Source: Pseudomonas hormoni
GTDB taxonomy: Bacteria; Pseudomonadota; Gammaproteobacteria; Pseudomonadales; Pseudomonadaceae
Direction: 5' to 3'
Assembly: GCF_018502625.1 (NCBI RefSeq)
Contig: NZ_CP075566.1
Location: 3,458,001-3,522,000 of the forward strand
DNA length: 64,000 nucleotides
The notes under the pieces are model-generated. The model was not told the origin of the DNA. It was given only the letters and a program-made list of their open reading frames with translations, and ran no database searches. How positions within the stretch are numbered: position 1 is the stretch's first letter; every line of letters starts with the position of its first letter. A program made the position numbers and the translations under genes. This document shows, piece after piece, positions 1-7,477 of the stretch.

Positions 1-536
1 TCTACGCCCGGAATGAACCAGTCGCGAACAATGCGGACGGTCTTAACGTCTGGGGCATACAAGATGCCTTCGTATTCGTTGACCATTCGCATATCGGTAA
101 CTACAACGTGGTCGTAACTGCCTTCTTCCAGGCCCTTGCGAACTTCCACCATGCCAAGTTCAAACCACACATGCGGTCTGCCAAGGAACTCGCGGTGATA
201 TTGAGTCCCGAAGGTCTGCAAGTGCCAGCGAAGGGACTTCGGCGTGGACGGTTCTTCCCGGTAAGTTTTCCGTAGCCAATGTTGATAGGAGCTATCAGCA
301 ATCTGGGATATACCGAGACAGCTTTGGGGCTGATCCTTAATGGACTTGTGCATTTCCTTTTGATACTTAGTCGCAAGCTCGCCAGGGCCACCCGCAAGAA
401 CCTGGGAGCACATCTCTTTAAGGACATCCGCGAAAGCCACGCGAAAAACCTTGCGGCCCTCGGATTCCAATAAGCCAATAAGGGTATCCTTACCGGATTT
501 CCCTCGGATGCTGTTAAGCGCAAGGATATCAGTCAT
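1..536 (-). CDS. Phage deoxynucleoside monophosphate kinase-like P-loop protein (partial)
   Basis: The reading frame starts at ATG 536 and stays open to the window edge, so the C-terminus is missing. The N-terminus reads MTDILALNSIRGKSGKDTL, a Walker A loop of the GxxxSGKDT kind typical of phage deoxynucleoside monophosphate kinases, and a later VVVTDMRMVNEYE segment matches the family's T-D-R-x-x-N-E strand. Such enzymes phosphorylate dNMPs to feed phage DNA synthesis. It overlaps the end of the upstream gene by 8 bases, indicating translational coupling. T7 has a nucleotide kinase (gp1.7) in the same region, but this looks more like the general phage dNMP kinase fold. The function call is by motif only. 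Confidence 0.7.
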   Translation of the reverse strand, partial: MTDILALNSIRGKSGKDTLIGLLESEGRKVFRVAFADVLKEMCSQVLAGGPGELATKYQKEMHKSIKDQPQSCLGISQIADSSYQHWLRKTYREEPSTPKSLRWHLQTFGTQYHREFLGRPHVWFELGMVEVRKGLEEGSYDHVVVTDMRMVNEYEGILYAPDVKTVRIVRDWFIPGV

Positions 537-795
537 TAACGATTTCCTTGATTCGCTTAACAATCAAGGCAACACGCGGCCAGTTGCCGACATACGGGAC
601 CAACTTCAGACGGCCCAACTTACGGGCAACTTCGAATGTCCCCTTAGTCAGCAAAAAGGATTCTTTTGGGGAACTGTCAGTAACCAACACAGTGTTGACT
701 GGGGCCTTAAAGACCTTGCGAATTTCGCGATTGACACGGACGGTATAACGGAGTGCTTTAACGCCGTTGTTGTGATGCAAGAATGTTTCGGCCAC
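529..795 (-). CDS. Small phage protein, unknown function (88 aa)
   Basis: The start is a GTG at 795 preceded by a strong AGGAGG seven bases upstream; an upstream in-frame extension would run back through the phage promoter and is rejected. The protein (VAETFLHHNNGVKALRYTVR...) is basic and beta-rich, with no signal peptide or membrane segment. It is the first gene after the phage promoter at 833-850 and overlaps the following kinase gene. I do not recognise it; by position it belongs to the class II (DNA metabolism) phase. Confidence 0.7.
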   Translation of the reverse strand: MAETFLHHNNGVKALRYTVRVNREIRKVFKAPVNTVLVTDSSPKESFLLTKGTFEVARKLGRLKLVPYVGNWPRVALIVKRIKEIVND

Positions 796-832
796 GAGTG
801 GTCCTCCTTTGGTTAGGTGATGGGTTGTGTTG

Positions 833-850
833 CTAACAGTGAGGGTTTTA
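833..850 (-). promoter_or_regulatory. Phage RNA polymerase promoter (copy 1)
   Basis: On the minus strand this reads TAAAACCCTCACTGTTAG. The CCCTCACTGTTAG core recurs at three other non-coding places in this phage and resembles T3/gh-1-type promoters (CCCTCACTR). It sits upstream of the 88-aa gene and kinase. Confidence 0.85.
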
Positions 851-905
851 AATGGCTCTAAACGACAAGGCCCCATCAACCGAAGTCAGTGAGGCTCTTT
901 AAGGT

Positions 906-1193
906 TTAACAGTTGAACAGGCCGACAAGTCCCACGAACAGGGAAACTATCAGGGCCACAAGAAGACCACCAACGCCCCAATCAATACGGTGCCAATTAG
1001 AGTCATTCTTGTGCATGTCGTAGAGCATCACACAGAGGAACCAAACGAACCCAAGGGCAACAACTCCCATAGACCCGTACATAAGTTGGTCACCCAAGGG
1101 AGTGCATTGCAGCGGCAAGGATTCACTGTTAGAGGAACTTGCGGCGGACGCTGCCAGAACAGCGGCAGTGGTGAACATAACCATAGTGCTCAT
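906..1193 (-). CDS. Small phage membrane protein (95 aa)
   Basis: Starts at ATG 1193 with a textbook AAGGAGG eight bases upstream. An N-terminal hydrophobic stretch with Ala/Ser-rich end (AAVLAASAASSS) may be a signal peptide or first membrane segment; two clear membrane helices follow (GVVALGFVWFLCVMLYDM and GGLLVALIVSLFVGLVGLF). A short charged loop (HKNDSNWHRID) lies between them. No family is recognised. Position between ligase and nucleotide kinase suits an early inner-membrane protein, perhaps in host takeover or superinfection exclusion, which is inference only. Confidence 0.7.
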   Translation of the reverse strand: MSTMVMFTTAAVLAASAASSSNSESLPLQCTPLGDQLMYGSMGVVALGFVWFLCVMLYDMHKNDSNWHRIDWGVGGLLVALIVSLFVGLVGLFNC

Positions 1194-1332
1194 TGTGAAA
1201 CCTCCTTAAGTAGTTCTTCAAGGTCATACCAAAGGTCATCGCTGTAGTTGTACACGATCAGGGAATCTACAAGCGCCTTTAGTTGGTCCTTTGGGAGTGC
1301 GGTGATTGCTCGGAAACTTCTTCACGGGACAT
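1190..1332 (-). pseudogene. Small phage gene apparently broken by a frameshift
   Basis: ATG 1332 has a good AAGGAG site but its frame stops after 17 codons. The frame shifted by -1 is open for 43 codons from just after the start and encodes a protein-like sequence (ALPKDQLKALVDSLIVYNYS, then DDLWYDLEELLKEVSQ) ending in a TGA that overlaps the next gene's ATG, the usual coupling in this phage. The simplest reading is a single-base indel near codons 4-6 of an approximately 47-residue gene. A real frameshift signal or a sequencing error are alternatives; no classic slippery heptamer is evident. Confidence 0.5.
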
Positions 1333-1336
1333 AAAG

Positions 1337-2392
1337 TTACTCCTTAATGAGTGGGTCAGAGATCCCACGGAAGCAGTCGAAGGAAGGGTGACGCAACGAG
1401 CCGTTCTCATAGCGCTCCATAAAGGTGACCCTCACGGTGTGGCCTTCGTACGGCATAGGCGCATCCCGCTCCGATTCCTCACGGGTCTCCCAATGATTTA
1501 CGGCGTCGGTGAACTCTTCCATTTGAGCTTGGGAGATCTTGCAGGCGTTTACTACATGGCCCGACTCAAGGAGAACCTCGAAGCCAATCACCTTGCCTTC
1601 GTTAGCCTTGCCTTCAGTACCCCAAACCAAACCAACAACCTTGCCGTCTTCGTTGTCCTTCGGAACGATCTTCCACATCCCGTTAACCTTCGAGCGCTTC
1701 CAGACCCCATTAGGGTCCTTCGCTACAACACCTTCACCGCCTGCATCACGGATCTTGTTGTTGAACTGATGCAGCTCTTCGAGCGAGAACACATCAAGGC
1801 TTTCGACGACTTCCCATTGGATCTCAGGGAACGTCTCTTTAAGGGCTCCCACCTGGGCCTCAACGTGGTACTTCATGACAGCGTGAGTTACTGGGTAGTC
1901 CTTACCGGACTCAATCGCGTCCATTGGGACTACCCCGAAGACCACAACCTTTAGGTGTTCAAGTGGAATATCTCCGTGTTCTTCACGATCCCGGCGAAGA
2001 GTTCCCGAGGTCCCTTTGCAGGCCATGTCGGCGCCGAACTCGTTCTTTACGATCAACTCTGCGTCCAACATGAACCCCTGAGGGAACAGCCCCTGCATCG
2101 AAGCGAACGGACTGAAGAAGTCACGACCCCACCGAGGATCACGGCTCAACGGGCCTTTACGACCTGCACTGTTCAACCGAGGGAACCGTTTCCCTTCACG
2201 GCTCAACCACTCGACATTAAAAGCGCCCGTGAAGGCTACCGAAGGGGTCACGCACAGATTCAGACGTACGCCATCCTCTTTCTTGTCGGCAATCAAATAG
2301 GCATCTTCGAGAACAGCCAACAAGGCCGCTTCGTTGTAGTCGGCTGGGCGCTGTGGATTGGTTGCGATCACTACGGCTTCTACCTTGCTCAT
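1337..2392 (-). CDS. ATP-dependent DNA ligase, T7 gp1.3-like
   Basis: A 351-residue protein, close to the T7 ligase length. The nucleotidyltransferase lysine lies in ADKKEDGVRLN (KxDG, Lys38), motif IV in GGEGVVAKDP and motif V in WKIVPKD. The C-terminal part (residues about 240-340) corresponds to the OB-fold. It seals nicks in phage DNA during replication and recombination using ATP. It follows the gp1.1-like gene with a 4-base overlap and lies downstream of the phage promoter at 2562-2580, so it should be transcribed mainly by the phage polymerase. Confidence 0.95.
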   Translation of the reverse strand: MSKVEAVVIATNPQRPADYNEAALLAVLEDAYLIADKKEDGVRLNLCVTPSVAFTGAFNVEWLSREGKRFPRLNSAGRKGPLSRDPRWGRDFFSPFASMQGLFPQGFMLDAELIVKNEFGADMACKGTSGTLRRDREEHGDIPLEHLKVVVFGVVPMDAIESGKDYPVTHAVMKYHVEAQVGALKETFPEIQWEVVESLDVFSLEELHQFNNKIRDAGGEGVVAKDPNGVWKRSKVNGMWKIVPKDNEDGKVVGLVWGTEGKANEGKVIGFEVLLESGHVVNACKISQAQMEEFTDAVNHWETREESERDAPMPYEGHTVRVTFMERYENGSLRHPSFDCFRGISDPLIKE

Positions 2393-2529
2393 TCAGCAGC
2401 CTCCCACTCAGTACGGCCACCACGTTGGGTCTTGTTGCGTTTACCTTTCTTCGCACGGACTTGCTCCATCTCGTCAGCGTTACGGCGGACTTTGCGAGGG
2501 TTCTTTTCAAAGGTCATTGCAGCGTTCAT
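2389..2529 (-). CDS. gp1.1-like basic peptide (46 aa)
   Basis: Starts at ATG 2529, with AGGAG six bases upstream, and its TGA overlaps the ligase start (AATGA). The peptide is strongly basic (TFEKNPRKVRRNADEMEQ, then KKGKRNKTQRGGRTEWE). Size, charge, a K-G-x-x-N-K-T stretch and the slot between RNA polymerase and ligase match T7 gp1.1, whose role is unknown. It may bind RNA or DNA; that is inference. Confidence 0.8.
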   Translation of the reverse strand: MNAAMTFEKNPRKVRRNADEMEQVRAKKGKRNKTQRGGRTEWEAAE

Positions 2530-2561
2530 TCAGTTCTCCTAAAGGGATTCGATTGGTATTT

Positions 2562-2580
2562 CTAAAAGTGAGGGTTTTTA
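2562..2580 (-). promoter_or_regulatory. Phage RNA polymerase promoter (copy 2)
   Basis: Minus strand TAAAAACCCTCACTTTTAG. It differs from the other copies at the G after CACT (T here). It lies between the terminator that follows the polymerase gene and the gp1.1-like gene, the position of the T7 phi1.1 promoters. Confidence 0.85.
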
Positions 2581-2593
2581 AATTTCAGGCAGC

Positions 2594-2614
2594 AAAAAGG
2601 CGCCCTTAGGCGCC
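2594..2614 (-). terminator. Rho-independent terminator after the phage RNA polymerase gene
   Basis: On the minus strand GGCGCC-TAAG-GGCGCC is followed by TTTTT. It lies about 20 bases after the polymerase stop codon and just before a phage promoter, so host-polymerase transcription would end here and phage-polymerase transcription resume. Confidence 0.8.
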
Positions 2615-2633
2615 CTCTTGGTTGATGCAGTGG

Positions 2634-5306
2634 TTAGGCAAATGCGAAGTCGGATTCGAGAATCTGGGTGATGTCCAAAGAGCCCTGTTCGGGAACTTCA
2701 GGCATGTCGCTTAGCTGGGTCTCGTGGAGCTGCTCAAGGAATTGATCCCTGAAGTCAGCGAGTACGTTTGTGGCGTCGTAGGTCTCTACCATCGTTTCGC
2801 GGACGGCCTTGAACATTGCCCCGGCCTTCGCTGGGATGGTCCCGAAGCTGTCGTGAATCAAGCTGAAGAAGGTGACCCCGTAGGCCTCGGAAGCTTTCAC
2901 TACGGTTTTCCGCAAGTGGCTACCGTCCTGGCTGTGAACGAAGTTCGGAGAGATTCCCGACTGCTGCTTAAGGCCGTCAATGACGTTGCTGTCACGGACG
3001 TTGATGGTCGTTTGGAGTCGCATAGAACCCAGGAACGTCAGGTCAATACGGCGTTGCTCAGGCTTCATATACTCTTGCCATACAGGGAACCCGTCAGGGG
3101 TCACCCAGAAGACAGGCATGCACGGCTTGAGCTGCTCGCCGGTTTCCTTGCAGACGACTTCTTTAGCCAGGTGCTTAGCGGCCACTTGTAGCCACTTCAT
3201 GGCCTCAACGGCCTTCACTACGGTGACACCTACGGCCTCCCAAATGAGATTGGCCATGTACCGAGCGCACTGCTGAACGTTGGCGAAGAACTCTTGACCC
3301 ACTCCCCGATCCATTGCCGGGGTGATGATGTCGCTAATGAGTTGCTCGGAAAAACCGAAGGCCTTTGAGCCATACGCCAGGGTCATAACGGAACGCTTGG
3401 TAACTGAACGGGTGACCCCATAGCCCAGCCATCCAGCCGCCATGCCGCGAGTCCCAAGCACACGCTTTTCAGTAATCTCGCCGGTCTTCTTGTTCGCTAC
3501 CGTTTCCGTTGAGTCGTCCGAACCTTCTGCAAAGTCTCGTGCAAGCGCTTCGTTTACACGGTCAGCGACAAGCTTGTAGATGTCCTGCACGGTTTCAGAG
3601 GGAACGAGATTGACGGCACGACCACCACGTTCATCTCGGAGCATTGCGCTAAAGTGTTGAATCCCAGAACACGAGCCGTCGAAGGCGATAGGTAGAGCGG
3701 AAAGGTGCTGCACTCCGTTTTGTTTGACCCCTGCCCATTCAAAGCAGAACGCAAGGAAGCAAAACGGCGAGTCCATTGAGGTCCACTCGGTGTTATTGAG
3801 TGGGTCAGCGGCGCACCCGAGGATAAGTTCTTCATTGTCTTTCACCCATTGTTTACGTTGATCGAAAGCGACCTTATCGACCCCAGCACAGTTCGCACCG
3901 TGGATCATTAGCCACTCAATGCCCTCTTCTCCCACAGGTTCCGCAATGGATGCCTGTAAGAGCCCCTTAGTCATGTCGTTACCTTGTGGGTTGAATGCAG
4001 GAATCGCATAGACCCGACCACGCCAGTCCAAGTTATAGGGGAAGTAGATCGACTCGAACGCCGAGAACTTGTTGGCTTGCTCCAAGGCAAACTCATAGCC
4101 CAGGCGACGAGATACGCGCGCTTTATCACGGCGGTACACGGTGGCAGCTTCGCGCTTCCAGGACTTCAGGACTTCGGCGTCTTCGTCGATGCCTTCGGGT
4201 TTGGTTGGGAGTTCTTCACGCTCAGGCAGTGGGAAGCCGTCGATAGGAACGTGCTTCCATTCCATGATCGCATTGGCAACTTCGAGAACCCTTGTGTTGA
4301 TGCCCCATGCGGTCTGCTGGGCCAAGTTAACGGCCTTGTAGACTTCCGGCATGTACACATCGCGATAGCGGTTAAGAGCCTTCTTGGTCCGCACTCGAAT
4401 CAGAGGAATCGGCTTGCGGCCTTTTGCCCAATAGCCACCACCCACCATCTGGGTCCACTCACGGGGCGGGACGATCATCGGTTGATGCTGTGGGGCGATA
4501 CCTGCAAGAGAGAACGCACGGTCACACAGCTTCTGTGCCCAATCAGGATGCAGGTAGACGTACTCGCCATCCTTCGACTTGATCCCGGCAAATTCCCGGC
4601 GAACCTCAACCAACTGAGTGGACTCAATGAGAAGCTCAAGGAGTCGGATTCCCATGTGATAGGTCACGTCGTTATCCAGCGTGTCCCACTTGACCCACTT
4701 CGATGTCAGTTGCTCAGCATCGAGCATGTGCCCTTCGACCTTCTCCATGAACTTCACTTTGTAGGTGTAGGCGTTACGGGTATCGAGAGCCTTCTTTACG
4801 TGCTTGTTGAAGTGAGCTGCTTCCTGGGTACGGATGCGACCGAAGCGCGCTTCTTCTTCCAAGTGCTGACCAATGCGGACCGCGACCTGCTGGATAGAGA
4901 GAGCGGCGGGTTTCGCCATGTCTCCGAGGACCACCTTGATGGTCACCGCCGCGACAGCCTCAGGGCTCATTTGCAGGAAGTAAGAGAGACCAACGTGTTT
5001 ACGACGAACCTTGTTTACTTGATGGTCAATCCAAGCTTCGTAAGCAGTTATCAACTTAGGGACCAAGTGAGCAAGCAACGGTTTAGCGGTTGCGTTATCG
5101 GCAAACTCTCCCCGTTCAATCTGACGTTCGAGTTGTTTCTTAAAGCGGTCTTCGCCAAGCGTGTAGGCTTCATGTTCAAGGTTCAACTGTGCGGCTGCTA
5201 TTTCAGCTCCGTACATTCCCGAGAGGGTCTCAAACGCCCACGATGATTCGCTTTGAATGTCACTGAAGTCATGCTTAGTTACTTGGATATTACTTTTTAC
5301 GGACAT
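2634..5306 (-). CDS. T7-type single-subunit DNA-directed RNA polymerase
   Basis: An 890-residue protein (T7 has 883). Palm motif A is AFDGSCSGIQHF with the catalytic Asp at 543; motif B is TKRSVMTLAYGSKAFGF with the conserved Lys637 and Tyr645; motif C is IHDSFG with Asp819. The DWRGRVY element and the C-terminal foot ending in FAFA are also present. It transcribes middle and late phage genes from its own promoters, four of which are visible. Two of them lie upstream of this gene, implying self-amplification. The start ATG 5306 follows a weak AAGGGATCCCC leader. A long leader of about 155 bases with inverted repeats separates it from the promoter at 5463. Confidence 0.98.
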   Translation of the reverse strand: MSVKSNIQVTKHDFSDIQSESSWAFETLSGMYGAEIAAAQLNLEHEAYTLGEDRFKKQLERQIERGEFADNATAKPLLAHLVPKLITAYEAWIDHQVNKVRRKHVGLSYFLQMSPEAVAAVTIKVVLGDMAKPAALSIQQVAVRIGQHLEEEARFGRIRTQEAAHFNKHVKKALDTRNAYTYKVKFMEKVEGHMLDAEQLTSKWVKWDTLDNDVTYHMGIRLLELLIESTQLVEVRREFAGIKSKDGEYVYLHPDWAQKLCDRAFSLAGIAPQHQPMIVPPREWTQMVGGGYWAKGRKPIPLIRVRTKKALNRYRDVYMPEVYKAVNLAQQTAWGINTRVLEVANAIMEWKHVPIDGFPLPEREELPTKPEGIDEDAEVLKSWKREAATVYRRDKARVSRRLGYEFALEQANKFSAFESIYFPYNLDWRGRVYAIPAFNPQGNDMTKGLLQASIAEPVGEEGIEWLMIHGANCAGVDKVAFDQRKQWVKDNEELILGCAADPLNNTEWTSMDSPFCFLAFCFEWAGVKQNGVQHLSALPIAFDGSCSGIQHFSAMLRDERGGRAVNLVPSETVQDIYKLVADRVNEALARDFAEGSDDSTETVANKKTGEITEKRVLGTRGMAAGWLGYGVTRSVTKRSVMTLAYGSKAFGFSEQLISDIITPAMDRGVGQEFFANVQQCARYMANLIWEAVGVTVVKAVEAMKWLQVAAKHLAKEVVCKETGEQLKPCMPVFWVTPDGFPVWQEYMKPEQRRIDLTFLGSMRLQTTINVRDSNVIDGLKQQSGISPNFVHSQDGSHLRKTVVKASEAYGVTFFSLIHDSFGTIPAKAGAMFKAVRETMVETYDATNVLADFRDQFLEQLHETQLSDMPEVPEQGSLDITQILESDFAFA

Positions 5307-5389
5307 GGGGATCCCTTGGATGCTCTTTAAGAGCCCAATAAATTTTGGTTAGGTAGTTGGGTTAATTACTGAATTGAGGGCGTAGGAGG

Positions 5390-5444
5390 CCCTTAGAGGT
5401 ATCTCTAAGAATTCTTAAAGTTTGTCTTAAAGAGTCTCTAAGGG
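5390..5444 (-). repeat. Inverted repeat in the RNA polymerase leader
   Basis: CCCTTAGAG and CTCTAAGGG arms (9 bp) enclose an A/T-rich interior with further pairing potential (CTTTAAGAATTCTTAGAG). In T7, RNase III hairpins sit between early genes, so a processing site in the leader is plausible. A smaller hairpin, GCTCTT/AAGAGC, follows near 5324-5336. No U-run makes it a terminator. Confidence 0.45.
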
Positions 5445-5462
5445 AGGCTCAGAGAGGTACTG

Positions 5463-5480
5463 CTAACAGTGAGGGGTTTT
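5463..5480 (-). promoter_or_regulatory. Phage RNA polymerase promoter (copy 3), upstream of the polymerase gene
   Basis: Minus strand AAAACCCCTCACTGTTAG. It carries one extra C relative to the other copies. It overlaps the last codons and TAG stop of the 139-aa gene and drives toward the polymerase gene. Confidence 0.8.
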
Positions 5481-5882
5481 AATCTCGCCGTCCGATTCTT
5501 GCACTGATGTGACCTCGACACGGCCTGTTATTTCTCTTATTAAGTAAACAAATTCCTTGACTTCACTTTCACCCTCAGACGGAAGCGCACATTCTTGGAT
5601 GATCGTTAGGAAGTCGCCATTTGCGCAAAACCACAGCCCCGTTACAGTCCGGCCACAGGGCCCGAGACCTAATGAGAACTCACAGCGCTCAACGCGTGAG
5701 CGGTAATCCCCGTCACAGACGCTAAAACGCGGAACCGTCGCCAAGAAGCGAAGGCTACTTACTGGCTTGCCAAATGATGGCGCTGTGCTACTCTTTGTTT
5801 TCGTCGCTGTTTGTTCCGCCCTTAGTTGGGTGTTGTACGGGTCCGCCTTGATTAAAGCCCCAGCGCAAAAAGAATCACTCAT
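5463..5882 (-). CDS. Unknown phage early protein (139 aa)
   Basis: Starts at ATG 5882, overlapping the oxygenase stop (ATGA), so it is translationally coupled to it. The sequence is cysteine-containing (six Cys) with a central region GDYRSRVERCEFSLGLGPCG; no membrane helix or known motif is seen. Its last five codons and stop double as the phage promoter at 5463-5480. Coupling to the oxygenase suggests a shared job, perhaps substrate or inhibitor of host function, but no function can be assigned. Confidence 0.65.
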   Translation of the reverse strand: MSDSFCAGALIKADPYNTQLRAEQTATKTKSSTAPSFGKPVSSLRFLATVPRFSVCDGDYRSRVERCEFSLGLGPCGRTVTGLWFCANGDFLTIIQECALPSEGESEVKEFVYLIREITGRVEVTSVQESDGEIKTPHC

Positions 5883-6580
5883 TTAATTTCGCCCCAATGA
5901 ACCAAAAGATTTCTTTCGCCACTCGTCACGGGCATCCCGTAATGACGCATAGCTTTACCGTTAAAGAACATCGCGTGCCCAACAGGAAGTTGAGGGACCA
6001 CAACATGCTTAGAGAACGGGCCAAGATGTACTTTAGTGCCCCCACCTTCATGGTCATTAGTTAGGGCTACAACCATCGTTACGTCCGAATCGTTGTCAGC
6101 GTGCCAGTGACCATGCGGCGTGTTCTCTGGGTTGTACTTTGCGGCCTGAATGGTGCGCAGGTACTGAGGATCCTGGCCGAACAAGACTTTAGCGAGAGTG
6201 ACCCCCGCGTCATGCCACAGGGAGCGCAAGCACTCGTGTAGAGAGGGGCAGTGGTGCATTAAGACCAGCTCGGGAATCTGTGCCTCTTCAGGTTCTGCTT
6301 CGTTGACCACGTAGTCCATGCAATCAAGTTCTAACATGAGGTCCTTGCAGAACTCAGGGGATAGATACGGGAACGAGAAGATACCCGGTGCATGTTGGGT
6401 GATAGGTCTAAGTGCATCACTCCAATCACTGACCAACGCGTAATCTTCAGCAGAAACCGGATTTACATCTTCAGCGTAATCGGCCATTTCTTTAAGAACA
6501 TCCAAACGCTTCCGTAGACGGTTTGCGTACTTATCCATACTCGGGATAGCTGTTACTGATTTCGATAGAACGTGCGGCAT
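5879..6580 (-). CDS. 2-oxoglutarate/Fe(II)-dependent oxygenase (prolyl-hydroxylase-like fold)
   Basis: From ATG 6580 the protein has 233 residues. The C-terminal half carries the double-stranded beta-helix signature: His160 and Asp162 (HxD in GHWHADNDSD), the EGGGT strand, distal His213 (AMRHYG) and Arg223 (SGERN) for 2-oxoglutarate. This is the prolyl-4-hydroxylase/PKHD layout. The start overlaps the upstream TAA (TAATG), which fixes it over an upstream GTG at 6610. It lies in the early operon just before the polymerase, an unusual place for an oxygenase. The substrate (protein, nucleic acid or small molecule) is unknown. Confidence 0.85.
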   Translation of the reverse strand: MPHVLSKSVTAIPSMDKYANRLRKRLDVLKEMADYAEDVNPVSAEDYALVSDWSDALRPITQHAPGIFSFPYLSPEFCKDLMLELDCMDYVVNEAEPEEAQIPELVLMHHCPSLHECLRSLWHDAGVTLAKVLFGQDPQYLRTIQAAKYNPENTPHGHWHADNDSDVTMVVALTNDHEGGGTKVHLGPFSKHVVVPQLPVGHAMFFNGKAMRHYGMPVTSGERNLLVHWGEIK

Positions 6581-7233
6581 TACTTCAATACTCCGATAAT
6601 GGTTACGCACTGAGATGCCTCAGGGGTCAACTTGTAGGGCGCTGCTTCGACACTCCGACGATACCCACCACCGTTACGCTTCACTGTCCTCTCCCCATCT
6701 TTCGGGTAGATCGTAATAACAGTCTTACCGAATCCAAAGAGGCCTTTCTTGAAGCTCGCAAAGTAGTACTTACCGCCGTCCGTACGGATGATGTGAGTAG
6801 CCCCCATTTGTTTTGCCCTGGCATGTAAACGAACGCGTCTCGCCGCACTTTCAACACGTTGCGTCCGAAGATCCGCTGCCTGTTGAATCCTCGCCTGAAC
6901 TGCCGCCTCACGTTTCTTAATGGTTACCCCTGGATGCTCGACGAGTTCATAAACAGCCTTCAACAAGGCAGCAAACCGGATTTCCAAGGGACGGGACCAA
7001 TGGAACCACGAAGACTGCGCGATGATGTCGCCTACTTCCTGGCCGTTATATGCGAGAAATTGCAAGTTCTGCTTACCGTCTTGCTCTTTGATGTCCACAC
7101 GAAGCCAGCGCTTCCCGTTACGGTTCTCCAGGTATTGCGAGTGACCCGAAGTTAGTGCCGCGTCGATAGCATTCAGGATCTTCGAGGCGAGCGAATCCGA
7201 CGCGAACGCCGTCACGTTGAGTTTTGTCAACAT
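6580..7233 (-). CDS. Unknown phage early protein (217 aa)
   Basis: Begins at ATG 7233 after AGAAGG. The N-terminal third is acidic/amphipathic; the middle (about residues 100-145) is a long, highly basic, probable coiled-coil helix (KKREAAVQARIQQAADLRTQ); the C-terminus has a K/G-rich beta region (YYFASFKKGLFGFGKTVITI). This could be nucleic-acid binding. No known domain is recognised. It is the first gene downstream of the phage promoter at 7414-7431. Confidence 0.7.
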   Translation of the reverse strand: MLTKLNVTAFASDSLASKILNAIDAALTSGHSQYLENRNGKRWLRVDIKEQDGKQNLQFLAYNGQEVGDIIAQSSWFHWSRPLEIRFAALLKAVYELVEHPGVTIKKREAAVQARIQQAADLRTQRVESAARRVRLHARAKQMGATHIIRTDGGKYYFASFKKGLFGFGKTVITIYPKDGERTVKRNGGGYRRSVEAAPYKLTPEASQCVTIIGVLK

Positions 7234-7239
7234 TGGTAG

Positions 7240-7317
7240 TTACCTTCTAATGTCTAAGTAGTAAGAGCTGGCAGCCCAGAGGACCACCGTTAAGAGGAAT
7301 ATCGTTAGTTCGAAAAT
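7240..7317 (-). CDS. Possible 25-residue membrane peptide with ATT start
   Basis: A short open frame reads (I)FELTIFLLTVVLWAASSYYL then DIRR and stop, a single membrane helix with a basic tail. The only upstream in-frame start candidate is ATT at 7317, six bases after GGAAAGG. ATT initiation is rare, so this is tentative; the hydrophobic pattern may be chance. Confidence 0.25.
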   Translation of the reverse strand: MFELTIFLLTVVLWAASSYYLDIRR

Positions 7318-7413
7318 GGCTTACCTTTCCAATATATCCGGCTTCATCCTGGGCCCAGGTCGTGCCCCTTAGGTGTCTCGTAGGAGCCCTCTGTGTCGAT
7401 TTGGTGAGGGTTT

Positions 7414-7431
7414 CTAACAGTGAGGGTTTTT
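7414..7431 (-). promoter_or_regulatory. Phage RNA polymerase promoter (copy 4)
   Basis: Minus strand AAAAACCCTCACTGTTAG, followed by a partial second copy (AAACCCTCACC, 7403-7413). It lies upstream of the 217-aa gene, oxygenase and RNA polymerase genes. Confidence 0.85.
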
Positions 7432-7477
7432 GCGGATGCGTAAGGTAGCGTCACGACTACTGTATGTCCATCCATAT

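Noticed and set aside
101..523. Minus-strand open frame of 140 codons
   Set aside because: Another frame of the same strand encodes the P-loop kinase with a proper start; this one is a low-complexity basic shadow.
3984..5246. Long plus-strand open frame opposite the phage RNA polymerase gene
   Set aside because: It mirrors the real gene, has no ribosome site and no recognisable protein features; the minus-strand polymerase is unambiguous.
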